NCBI GenBank assembly: GCA_001783715.1
Contig: MFNF01000005.1
Span: forward strand, 1 to 52,288
Origin: Candidatus Lambdaproteobacteria bacterium RIFOXYD2_FULL_56_26
GTDB taxonomy: Bacteria; SAR324; XYD2-FULL-50-16
Direction of reading: 5' to 3'
DNA length: 52,288 nucleotides
Part shown: positions 9,668 to 16,778 of the stretch, in pieces
How positions within the stretch are numbered: the stretch's first letter is position 1
Layout: each line of letters starts with the position of its first letter
Program-made: the position numbers and the translations under genes
The notes under the pieces: model-generated
What the model was told of the DNA's origin: nothing
Seen by the model: the letters and a program-made list of their open reading frames with translations, nothing else
The model's database searches: none

Positions 9668-9904
9668 TTATGAACTCAATCCACTTTTGGGTTTCGGCGA
9701 CAGCTTTCGGTAGAACTTCTTGAGCAGACCGGGCAGCTCCTCCAAGGGTTCAATCACCGGAAACCAATAATACTCAATCCAAGTTTGGCGATACAAAACC
9801 TGATCGTCTCGAAAGTTCGCCAAAAAAGTCTGTTCAAAGTGCTTCAATACGGCAAGGGCTTGCCTCGCCTTTTCACTGATTTCTTGGGGCGACAACATCG
9901 GCAT
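9668..9904 (-). CDS. Small hypothetical protein, last gene of the accessory operon
   Basis: 78 residues; the family is not recognised. It is soluble-looking, with an amphipathic helical N-terminus, an aromatic centre (IEYYWFPVIEP) and a basic C-terminus (KKFYRKLSPKPK). The start lies inside the 3' end of the MotB-like gene (32 nt overlap), with AAGG 6 nt before the second ATG (9898), which may be the real start. The overlap and shared direction place it in the same operon, and it may be a cytoplasmic accessory subunit. Support is modest because the frame is short. Confidence 0.5.
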   Translation of the reverse strand: MPMLSPQEISEKARQALAVLKHFEQTFLANFRDDQVLYRQTWIEYYWFPVIEPLEELPGLLKKFYRKLSPKPKSGLSS

Positions 9905-10553
9905 CCTTCATCACCGCTATAGGGAGCAAATACTTGCTCAATTGATCAATCTGATTTTGGTATTTACCAATATCTGTCAAGTCGCCCCTTTCCACCTTGA
10001 TGCGAAATCGGCAATCCTGCTTCTGGTCCACAACCGGCTTCACGGCTGCTAAAAATGCGGCCATATTCTGCCACCGCTGCAGGAGTTTTTTTGCCCCAAG
10101 CTCATCAGCCTTTTTTGATCGCTCTTCAGGCCAAGCCTTTTCGACTATTAGCATACCGTCCTTTTTGAGTGTGATTTTCAGCAAATTATCGCGTTTACCC
10201 TTTTCGGACCAACAAAAGGTAATGCTTCGCAGTTTTGATCGCATTTCTTCGATCTGCTTTTTTATCGCCTGATAGTTGGCGACCGCTTCACGATTGCCGG
10301 GTGTCAGTAGGCTCCAAGCCTCCGGCAGGTCGCTGGCCTTGGCCTGGGGATGTTGCGTTCGGACCTCTGTCCATGCTTTTGACAGTTCTTCATATTCCTT
10401 CTGCTCCTTTTGCAGGTCTTGGATGATTTGATAGGCACCCAGAGAAATGGTCAGCAGCAAGAAAACCAGAAGCAACATCAACTCGGTCAAGGTGGTTTGG
10501 AAAATGCTGGCTTTGCTTTTCTCCTGCTCTCGCCAAGGCTTTTTATCGGCCAC
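9873..10553 (-). CDS. Single-pass inner-membrane protein resembling the MotB/ExbD/ZorB stator partner
   Basis: 226 residues with one transmembrane helix at ~21-42 (TLTELMLLLVFLLLTISLG), then a short coiled coil and a mixed alpha/beta region. The helix follows the pattern of MotB, ExbD and ZorB, where an Asp at its start carries protons; here Glu24 sits at that place. The ExbD in this window (39245) has TPLIDVVFLLLIFF, which aligns well. No OmpA-like peptidoglycan-binding motif is visible in the last 150 residues, unlike MotB or ZorB, so the periplasmic part is probably different or very divergent. The GTG start is inside the end of the MotA-like gene (11 nt overlap), which supports a physical pair. 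Membership in the proton-channel superfamily is inferred from the helix and its partner. Confidence 0.65.
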   Translation of the reverse strand: MADKKPWREQEKSKASIFQTTLTELMLLLVFLLLTISLGAYQIIQDLQKEQKEYEELSKAWTEVRTQHPQAKASDLPEAWSLLTPGNREAVANYQAIKKQIEEMRSKLRSITFCWSEKGKRDNLLKITLKKDGMLIVEKAWPEERSKKADELGAKKLLQRWQNMAAFLAAVKPVVDQKQDCRFRIKVERGDLTDIGKYQNQIDQLSKYLLPIAVMKDADVVAPRNQ

Positions 10554-11748
10554 GGGTGAGTTCCTGATGATATTGTTGGGTGACTCGGGTCAGCGTGCCA
10601 AAAAAAGAAACGACCACCCCCTGAAAATCTGCAATCGAAGCTTTGAGAGTTTCAGTTTCTTTTGTACCCCAGTCCGCCTGTTCTTTTTTGATCGATTGCA
10701 AGGTGGAGGTCACTTCCTGGATGAGGTCTTTGATGTTCTTCAATAGCTCAGGAATTAACTGAAGGCCGGGACTCACCTTGCCCAGTTCCGCTCCGAAGCG
10801 ATTGAGATTCCCCGCCAAGGTTTCGAATGTTTGGAGGCTCTGGGGGGCGGCCTGGACGGCATCGCCAAAGGCTTTGACCTGTCCTACAGCCAGGGTGATG
10901 GCCTTCTGCTCCTCCCCCACGCTCCAGGTAAGGGATGCCAAGACCTCCGCAAGGGGCAAGAGCTGTGCGCCCAGGTTGACAAAATAATCCTCAAAGGTTT
11001 CGGTAAAAAGTTCTGCAGGTGGCCTAAAATCATTCAACTTTTTTACAAACCCGGAAACGGCGGCTGAGGCCTTCTTGGTATGGCCAGTCAACTCTTCGAG
11101 CAGCGCCGTGCTGTTGGTTTTTAGAGCTTTTTGCAGTTCTTCGCCGTTGGTATTGAGGCTTTGGGTGATTTGTGTGCCAATTCTTTCCAGATTCCGCAGC
11201 TGCTCACTGAGAACCTGCCTTGAGGCACCGGTAAAGGTGAGCAGTTCCTGATTTAGGGTTCGATAATTTTGTAGGGTCAGACGAATTTCATCACTGAGGT
11301 CGCCGAAGGCCACTTCAAGGTCTTCCTCGGCATCCTGACTCCCCCGGCCTTGCATCAAAAGCATTCGAATGAAGATTCCCACCAAGGTCGTCACCAAGGC
11401 GATGCCAAAATTGCCAATCGCATCGGCGATCAATTTGTCGTGATTAACCGCTGGCATGCCCGCCTTGGTTAAAAAAGAGATTTGACTGACTAGCAAAGAG
11501 GAAAGAGTGAAGACGAATCCCAAGAAGTAGACGCTGTCCGCCAAGTTTTCGTCGGTATCTAGCCCCCGGCCAAACTGGCGGTAAACCCAATGACCATAAA
11601 GAACCATCGGAATGACCGACAAAAAGACGGTTAGAATGGGGTTTGAATTTCCAGAGGCCTGAGTCAGAAGCAGCCCAAGCACAAAGTTTAAGATAAACCA
11701 TCGATTTACCTTATTAAAAAAGTGCTGTTTCCTTTTTATTTTATTCAT
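10543..11748 (-). CDS. MotA/ExbB/ZorA-like membrane protein with long helical tail
   Basis: About 401 residues. Four membrane helices are predicted at ~17-31, 37-55, 70-90 and 108-130. The last has the small-residue pattern GIALVTTLVGIF typical of the MotA/TolQ/ExbB family. About 270 residues of helical, coiled-coil-rich sequence follow, with a phasing of NTNGEELQKAL and LKASIADFQG type. Four helices plus a long cytoplasmic tail is the layout of ZorA in the Zorya phage-defence system. It is followed directly by a MotB-like gene. ATG 11748 is preferred to an in-frame TTG at 11760. Predicted role: channel or motor half of an ion-driven inner-membrane complex. Unlike Zorya, no helicase or nuclease gene is adjacent. 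Confidence 0.7.
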   Translation of the reverse strand: MNKIKRKQHFFNKVNRWFILNFVLGLLLTQASGNSNPILTVFLSVIPMVLYGHWVYRQFGRGLDTDENLADSVYFLGFVFTLSSLLVSQISFLTKAGMPAVNHDKLIADAIGNFGIALVTTLVGIFIRMLLMQGRGSQDAEEDLEVAFGDLSDEIRLTLQNYRTLNQELLTFTGASRQVLSEQLRNLERIGTQITQSLNTNGEELQKALKTNSTALLEELTGHTKKASAAVSGFVKKLNDFRPPAELFTETFEDYFVNLGAQLLPLAEVLASLTWSVGEEQKAITLAVGQVKAFGDAVQAAPQSLQTFETLAGNLNRFGAELGKVSPGLQLIPELLKNIKDLIQEVTSTLQSIKKEQADWGTKETETLKASIADFQGVVVSFFGTLTRVTQQYHQELTRGR

Positions 11749-11769
11749 CTTTTTGTCCAAAAAATCAAG

Positions 11770-12582
11770 TTAAGGAACCTTTCGCACGAGACTCACCCTG
11801 ACTCCTTGAGCGCCAAGGTATGACAGCCAGAACTCGATGAATTGCCTACTCCCTTGCAAAGATTCGGCGCTAGGCCGTTGGAAGAAGTCGATCTCCATCT
11901 CCACTTGGTTCAGGTCCGTCTGGTTCTCTTGGCCATAGGCGGTTTGAGAAAATCTTTCGTAGCTGCCGACTTCCGCATACAAAGAAAATTTGGGTGGCAT
12001 GTGCTGCAATAGGTCAGAAGCCAGGAGCATTCGGCGCCGTCTGATGGTTGGAGAAAAGTCCTTCAGGAAACCGATTTCTCGGATCATCTCAAAGATCGGC
12101 GAGGTGTTGCTGGTGCTGTTGATCCGCAGGGCCTGCAATTCTTCCTGCAATGGGGCCTCGAAATACCGGTCAAACTTGGCCTTTACCTGCTTGGGGTTCT
12201 GATACAAGGCGTTGGCTTGATCCCCCCTTCCAGGGCTGCATTTGGAGAACAAGGGTTTGGGGCCGATCAGGTTGTCCGCATCCAGCACAAACATCGAAAG
12301 TTTCTCGCCGGGCTCCAACCCCTCCTTGAGTTCCAGGATCCGCCTTCCCAGAAAATTCATTTGGGATTCGGTCAAGGGGTCGGTCTTGTCGATCAGGACA
12401 ACTTGGTGCGACAGGAGCGGGACATTTTTGGGGCACAATGTGTCGGGATCGATTTGTGAGAGATTGGCCCAATAGGCGGCCAAACCTCCCAAAACCGCTA
12501 CAATAGCGACAACCACGACTATGAGATAAATCCCGTATCGATCATGTTTTCCCAAAGGCTTTCTTTTTCTGCTTCGGTTCAA
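11770..12582 (-). CDS. Membrane-anchored protein with a divergent vWA-like motif pattern
   Basis: About 270 residues. It has a basic N-terminus, one membrane helix (~18-38), then a ~220-residue outer domain. Three spaced motifs resemble a metal-ion-dependent adhesion site: Asp65 in LIDKTDPLT after a hydrophobic strand, a Ser/Thr cluster near 156-161 (STSNTSP), and Asp190 in LLASDLLQ after another strand. This suggests a divergent von Willebrand A fold, but it is not a textbook match. Cys50 and Cys115 are also present. The TTG at 12582 is chosen because GGAG lies 8 nt upstream; the open frame extends further up but overlaps the preceding gene and looks unlike protein there. It sits between the four-helix protein and the MotA-like protein in the same operon. 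Confidence 0.65.
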   Translation of the reverse strand: MNRSRKRKPLGKHDRYGIYLIVVVVAIVAVLGGLAAYWANLSQIDPDTLCPKNVPLLSHQVVLIDKTDPLTESQMNFLGRRILELKEGLEPGEKLSMFVLDADNLIGPKPLFSKCSPGRGDQANALYQNPKQVKAKFDRYFEAPLQEELQALRINSTSNTSPIFEMIREIGFLKDFSPTIRRRRMLLASDLLQHMPPKFSLYAEVGSYERFSQTAYGQENQTDLNQVEMEIDFFQRPSAESLQGSRQFIEFWLSYLGAQGVRVSLVRKVP

Positions 12583-12631
12583 AAAGTGGGCTCCAGACGG
12601 GGGTGGATTCCTGAGGCTTGTCCTGCCTCGG

Positions 12632-14035
12632 TCATTGGGCGACCGGATTTTGGACCGTTTCCGTATCCACCAACCGCTCGGCTTCCTGTTCGACCCGTTT
12701 GAAGAAGTCCTCGATGGCTTTGATGGCCCCTTCCCTCTGCTCCACCAACTTTCCTTTTGTGTCATTGCGCTGGCTCTCGATGTTCTCTAAAGACTCTTCG
12801 TATTGATTCGCCTTTTTTTCCAACTTGCTCAAATCAACCCCTCGGAGTTCTACATGCTCAAAGGTAGACTGGGCACCAAAATAGGCGGGCACCTTGTTTT
12901 CTTGCCGGACTTCTTGGTTGATCTTCCGGTAATACATCAACAAGGCGTTGTAACCTTTGGTATAGACCTTCAAGGAATGGTCATAGGCCTCCATTAAGGC
13001 ATAGGCCCGCTCCAAGAGTTTGCGGTAGTCCCGGATCAGGCGCCGTTTGTCCTGGATCAATTGATCCAACGTTTCGGTTTTTTGTTCGTAGACAGTTGTG
13101 ATGTCTTCGATCAGAGTTTCTTGCTCGTTGGAAATCACTTCCAGGGAGTGTTCGTAGTTCCGGTGGATTGATCCGTATCCAGGATAGCGGTCATCGGCGG
13201 TGTAGGCTTTCAACAGCGCAGCCAGCGCAAAGACCAAGCCAAACACGAACATCACCCAGGCATCGAAGGCCACCACATTCAAGGGGTTTTGCCAGAAAGC
13301 GATTACCGCCGCCACCCCGGCCCGCTCCGGGTCAATTTCCAGCTGAGCCCGAAAGTGGGCGGCCAACAGGTTGTTGGCGAGCAGCAAGACGGTGTAGATG
13401 CAGGTCCCGATCAAACCCATCAGCTTGTATTTGGGGAGGATGTGGTTGAATTGCCGCAACACCAAGTCCCCGACCAAGGCGGACATGCCCACATTCACAC
13501 AAGAAATCAACAGGGCCTGGAACAAACCACCCAAGATTCCCAGTTCGCTGCCCTTGGAGAAAAAATAGCTGTTGGCGATCGACTCGGCCACCACCGCCCC
13601 CACGATCAAGGACCAATGCAAAATCATCGAGGCGGGATACCGGGGCTCCCAATCCACCTGATTGCGCAGTTTGAAGGCCCGCAATTCCCGAAGCAGCTTG
13701 CGCTCCTTGCGAAAGGCGTTGACCAGCGCCCCGAACCGGTGTTTTTTTAGGGTTTCCACCTCGTTTTCCGCAGACCGGGTCAAGGTGGCAAATTCCTTGG
13801 ACTCGATTTCCGTTTCCAATTTCAACTGGGATTCGGACAGCCGGTTCAGGGATTCCAAGGTCTCCTGTCGGCGGCCCTCCAAAAGAAATTCCATGTGTTG
13901 TCTGAGCTTCTCTTGCGGAGGGTCGAATTCCGTATCTTCGGCTTTGGGCAGCCCTTTGGCGCCTTGTTTGAGCGCCATTTCACGGACCTGCAGGCTCTTC
14001 TCGGCTTGGTCAAAATCAAATTCAAAATCAGACAT
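12632..14035 (-). CDS. Four-helix inner-membrane protein with flanking coiled coils
   Basis: 467 residues; the family is not recognised. Residues 1-130 are soluble and strongly helical (coiled coil at ~45-120). Four membrane helices follow at ~137-159, 165-194, 204-228 and 252-277, with acidic residues inside or at the edge of the membrane (Glu151, Asp190, Asp258). Residues ~290-467 form another long coiled coil with Lys/Glu-rich heptads. Coiled coil, four helices, coiled coil suggests a scaffold or channel subunit with both ends in the cytoplasm. It is the first gene of the accessory operon, with GCGAG 5 nt before the ATG. It is not a MotA homologue by eye: the order of long loops and the lack of the GxxxxTTLxG motif argue against it. 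Confidence 0.7.
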   Translation of the reverse strand: MSDFEFDFDQAEKSLQVREMALKQGAKGLPKAEDTEFDPPQEKLRQHMEFLLEGRRQETLESLNRLSESQLKLETEIESKEFATLTRSAENEVETLKKHRFGALVNAFRKERKLLRELRAFKLRNQVDWEPRYPASMILHWSLIVGAVVAESIANSYFFSKGSELGILGGLFQALLISCVNVGMSALVGDLVLRQFNHILPKYKLMGLIGTCIYTVLLLANNLLAAHFRAQLEIDPERAGVAAVIAFWQNPLNVVAFDAWVMFVFGLVFALAALLKAYTADDRYPGYGSIHRNYEHSLEVISNEQETLIEDITTVYEQKTETLDQLIQDKRRLIRDYRKLLERAYALMEAYDHSLKVYTKGYNALLMYYRKINQEVRQENKVPAYFGAQSTFEHVELRGVDLSKLEKKANQYEESLENIESQRNDTKGKLVEQREGAIKAIEDFFKRVEQEAERLVDTETVQNPVAQ

Positions 14036-14127
14036 AGTTTCTCGCAGGTATGAGTTATGTACAATATGCGGTAGCCCAAAACTGTAGACCCTGGCGTAGG
14101 ATCTGCATCTAATTGGATTTACGGATT

Positions 14128-14856
14128 TTATCTCTTTCTTTCAGCCTTGATTTCCTTAGTCCTCTCCCTAATCCTTTCAATCTCATCCTGAGTGAATTCC
14201 CGGATGCGGGCCAACAGCACCTTCTTTGCTTCGACATCCCGGATTTCTACCGTTTAAACATTGCCGGACACCTTGGTCCGCATGGCCGGGAATCTGCGGT
14301 TCCGAGTCCATTCCGGGCGACCGGGCTAGGCATCCCTGGCTTCGGTGATCTCGGACAAGGCAACATCCCATTCCAACCTCAAGGCCAAGGGCTCTTGCTA
14401 TTTCTTACCAGGATTTCTATCAACTCTTTGAGCTTTTGACAAGGTTTCCAACTCGTTCTTCGGTCAGCAGGTCTTCGGCGCTGAGCCGAACTACGGCATC
14501 AACAACTCTAAAGTCTTGGTAGGCGGTGGACTTGGCTACCCGGAAAGTCTCCCTGATGTAGGACCCAAAGGCCTTGGCGTGCTTTTCCTCCAGGAGTCGG
14601 TCCCGGTGCCGGTAGATCAGGCAGAGCTTTTGGTAGATTTTGACCTTGGAGCTAGCCTCAAAGTGATCAATCCCCTGGTAAAGGTCCAGGATCAGCTATT
14701 CTTCCTGTTTGAGGTCAATGCTTGGGACTGGGTACCGACCTTGGGCTTGGTCGATGGTGAGCCCCTTGATCGGGGCAGGTAGGAGGGCTTTTTCTTTGCC
14801 GCCTTTATTTGTGGGCTTCTTAATGGCTGGGCGCTCTGCTGAGGGGTGTTTTTTTA
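14128..14856 (-). pseudogene. Decayed gene, possibly a DNA-binding plasmid- or phage-type protein
   Basis: Reading the minus strand gives protein-like stretches broken by several lesions. The first runs to LKQEE and then hits an in-frame TAG (14696-14698). It continues in the same frame through KVKIYQKLCLIYRHRD and a helix-turn-helix-like FGSYIRETFRVAKSTAYQ. The frame shifts near 14430-14450, after which there are several stops (one at 14398-14400). It ends with IREFTQDEIERIRERTKE and a TAA at 14128. No good start codon remains. The HTH-like segment followed by a charged helical end suggests a replication, partition or phage regulator, but no family is recognised. It lies between the tRNA array and the accessory operon, as expected for the relic of a mobile element integrated near tRNA genes. 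Confidence 0.55.
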
Positions 14857-14917
14857 TTCCCGCTTCATTCCCGCTTCAATGCAGACCTTGGGGGTCTTTC
14901 CCGCTTATTCCCGCTTT
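14856..14917. repeat. Four direct repeats arranged around a palindrome
   Basis: The 9-mer TTCCCGCTT occurs four times in the same direction, at 14857, 14868, 14898 and 14908. The two pairs have spacings of 11 and 10 nt, about one helical turn. Between the pairs lies a perfect inverted repeat, AGACC-ttggg-GGTCT (14883-14897). The array sits just upstream of the decayed gene on the minus strand. It looks like a protein-binding array (iteron, partition site or autoregulatory operator) left from a mobile element. Confidence 0.5.
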
Positions 14918-14955
14918 CTTTTTTCTTTAAAAACTCTTTATTTTCAACGGTAGTC

Positions 14956-15040
14956 TGGTGCGAGAGGAGAGACTCGAACTCTCACATCCGAAGATACCAG
15001 ATCCTAAGTCTGGCGCGTCTGCCAATTCCGCCACTCTCGC
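14956..15040 (-). tRNA. tRNA-Leu (anticodon UAG)
   Basis: Acceptor stem GCGAGAG/CTCTCGC, discriminator A and an encoded CCA. The anticodon arm is CCAGA-CTTAGGA-TCTGG, giving UAG. A variable arm is present, as in class II tRNAs, and the T loop is GTTCGAGTC. It is the last tRNA of the array in transcription order. Confidence 0.95.
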
Positions 15041-15120
15041 CGATTTGGACTTCCGGGGCTTTAAAGGAAAAAGGGGGCAGGAGGGATGGTATGGTTTTTT
15101 GAAAAAGAAAAGGGTGATTG

Positions 15121-15206
15121 TGGTACGAGAGAAGAGACTTGAACTCCCACGCCCTTGCGGGCACAAGGACCTGAACCTTGCGCGTCTACCATTCCGCCAC
15201 TCTCGC
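15121..15206 (-). tRNA. tRNA-Leu (anticodon CAG)
   Basis: Acceptor stem GCGAGAG pairs with CTCTCGT (one G-U pair), with an encoded CCA. The anticodon arm is CAAGG-TTCAGGT-CCTTG, giving CAG. The long variable arm is a GC-rich hairpin (GCCCGCAAGGGC). The 5' half is very like that of the neighbouring tRNA-Leu(UAG), suggesting duplication. Confidence 0.95.
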
Positions 15207-15232
15207 ACTACAAACTTGCTACAATCCCTCCC

Positions 15233-15309
15233 TGGTGCGCCTGGCAGGATTTGAACCTGCGACCTTTGGATTCGAAGTCCACTGCTCTATCCAGCTGAGC
15301 TACAAGCGC
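15233..15309 (-). tRNA. tRNA-Arg (anticodon UCG)
   Basis: Acceptor stem GCGCTTG/CAGGCGC with one G-U pair, discriminator A and an encoded CCA. Standard D arm. The anticodon loop is CTTCGAA, giving UCG (codon CGA), with a G-A mismatch at the top of the anticodon stem. T arm GCAGG-TTCAAAT-CCTGC. Confidence 0.95.
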
Positions 15310-15321
15310 ACTTAAACACTT

Positions 15322-15398
15322 TGGGGCGAATGACGAGGGTCGAACTCGCGACAACCGGAGCCACAATCCGGTGCTCTACCAGCTGAGCTACATCCGCC
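15322..15398 (-). tRNA. tRNA-His (anticodon GUG)
   Basis: Acceptor stem GCGGATG/CATTCGC plus the extra G at position -1 facing C73, the hallmark of tRNA-His; CCA is encoded. The anticodon arm is CCGGA-TTGTGGC-TCCGG, giving GUG. Confidence 0.96.
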
Positions 15399-15406
15399 AC
15401 ATTCTT

Positions 15407-15483
15407 TGGTACGCCCGAGACGATTCGAACGTCCGACCTACTGATTAGAAGTCAGTTGCTCTATCCAACTGAGCTACGGGCGC
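15407..15483 (-). tRNA. tRNA-Arg (anticodon UCU)
   Basis: Acceptor stem GCGCCCG/CGGGCGT with an encoded CCA. The anticodon arm is ACTGA-CTTCTAA-TCAGT, giving UCU (codon AGA). Confidence 0.95.
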
Positions 15484-15491
15484 GCAGCTGT

Positions 15492-15567
<76 letters not shown>

Positions 15568-15584
15568 GATGCCAATAAGCGCCC

Positions 15585-15613
15585 AGGATGACCACACTAA
15601 GGGGGTTCGTCAA
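15585..15613 (-). promoter_or_regulatory. Possible sigma70-type promoter of the tRNA array
   Basis: On the minus strand a TTGACG -35 box is followed after 17 nt by CATCCT and a GC-rich discriminator (GGGCGC), then tRNA-Pro. The -35 is good; the -10 matches only 3 of 6 bases, so the call is tentative. The array might also be read through from rph. Confidence 0.3.
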
Positions 15614-15630
15614 CTTATTTTTTAGAACCT

Positions 15631-16353
15631 TCAAGCACCGAGATTCAAGGCTTGCCGTTGCAGCTCAAAGTGGCCGTCTAAACCCACCCTAGCCAATTCG
15701 ATCATCCGGGTCAATTGGACGGGATCAAAAGGGGTTTGTTCGGCAGTGCCCTGGATTTCAACGATTTTCCCTTCGGCGGTCATCACCAGGTTGAGGTCCA
15801 CCTCAGCGCTGCTGTCCTCTTCATAGTCCAAATCCAGCAGGATTTCCCCGTCCTTGATCCCCAAACTCAAGGCGGCCACCTGTCCAACCAAGGGCGGGGA
15901 AGAAAACAAGACCCCCTTTTGGGCCAAGTTTTCGATCGCTAGCCCCAGGGCGACGTAGGCCCCGGTGATCGAGGCGGTACGGGTGCCGCCGTCGGCTTGG
16001 ATCACGTCGCAGTCCAAGGTGATGGTCCGCTCCCCCAGGGCCTTGAGGTCCACCACCGTGCGCAGGCTTCGGCCAATCAACCTTTGGATCTCCAAGGTTC
16101 GGCCCGAGACCTTCTCCCGGTCCCGGCCGCTCCGGGTATGGGTCGCCCGAGGCAGCATCGAATATTCGGCGGTCACCCAGCCTTGGGCCTTACCCTTTAA
16201 AAATCCGGGGACCTTTTCTTCCACCGAAGCGGTACAAATCACCTGGGTCAGGCCGGTCTCCACCAGCACCGAACCTTCGGCGTGGCAGGTAAAATGCGGG
16301 GTCAAACGGAGGTGTCTGGTTTGGTTGTTAGGTCGGTTGTCTTTTCTGGCCAT
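15631..16353 (-). CDS. rph: Ribonuclease PH
   Basis: 240 residues, the normal length. Family motifs are clear: the N-terminal [18 protein letters not shown] strand pair, the substrate-binding [20 protein letters not shown] region, and [35 protein letters not shown]. RNase PH is a phosphate-dependent 3'-5' exoribonuclease that trims tRNA 3' ends and acts on rRNA. Its position directly upstream of six tRNA genes on the same strand fits that role and suggests shared transcription. The start is the ATG at 16353; no strong ribosome site is seen before it. Confidence 0.97.
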   Translation of the reverse strand: MARKDNRPNNQTRHLRLTPHFTCHAEGSVLVETGLTQVICTASVEEKVPGFLKGKAQGWVTAEYSMLPRATHTRSGRDREKVSGRTLEIQRLIGRSLRTVVDLKALGERTITLDCDVIQADGGTRTASITGAYVALGLAIENLAQKGVLFSSPPLVGQVAALSLGIKDGEILLDLDYEEDSSAEVDLNLVMTAEGKIVEIQGTAEQTPFDPVQLTRMIELARVGLDGHFELQRQALNLGA

Positions 16354-16439
16354 GGGTACCGGTCCGGGTTTGGGGTGGTCAAAGGGGATTTGGCTTGCTT
16401 TGGGAAAACCAAAACCTTAACCTGTTCTGACGTTCATCT

Positions 16440-16775
16440 TCATTGCCACCACAACTCTTTGGTAAAAGAAGGGGGAAGCTGCGTACCTGCTCTTTGGGCC
16501 AACAAAACCACCTGGGCGAGCAACCTACGGGTCAGGGAATAAACCCGGAAGTCTTCGCAATAGCGGTTTTTGTTTTTCTCTGCGGCGTAACCGCAATCGA
16601 TCCACTTCCATTTGCGTTTCTCAAAAAACGGCAGTTCCTGTTGGAAGATCTTTTGCGCCCCTTTCAGGCAGGCCGGGCGTTCTTTGCCCCCAGGGTACGA
16701 ATCGGGGGGAAGGTAATAGCGACAAAATTCGCAGCCTGGATTTTTTAAAACAATCGGTTTGATCAATTGCGCCAA
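16440..16775 (-). CDS. Small cysteine-rich hypothetical protein
   Basis: About 111 residues; the family is not recognised. It has a CEFCRYYLP motif near the start, then single cysteines at CLKG, DCGY and YCEDF. The spacing could bind a metal (zinc-ribbon-like) or an Fe-S cluster. The C-terminal part is a basic helix (YSLTRRLLAQVVLLAQRAG). TTG 16775 is chosen because GAAGG lies 7 nt upstream; the longer frame beyond it is a shadow of the M16 protease. It is divergent from the protease gene, with starts only 3 nt apart, so the two 5' regions overlap. Protein-like composition and a good ribosome site support it, but without homology it remains tentative. Confidence 0.5.
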   Translation of the reverse strand: MAQLIKPIVLKNPGCEFCRYYLPPDSYPGGKERPACLKGAQKIFQQELPFFEKRKWKWIDCGYAAEKNKNRYCEDFRVYSLTRRLLAQVVLLAQRAGTQLPPSFTKELWWQ

Positions 16776-16778
16776 TCT

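Noticed and set aside
10543-11748. Calling the accessory pair full Zorya
   Set aside because: Zorya needs additional effector genes (helicase- or nuclease-type) and ZorB has a peptidoglycan-binding domain; neither is visible here.
13289-13750. Open frame opposite the four-helix membrane protein
   Set aside because: Composition is rich in His/Gln/Pro and the opposite strand encodes a coherent membrane protein.
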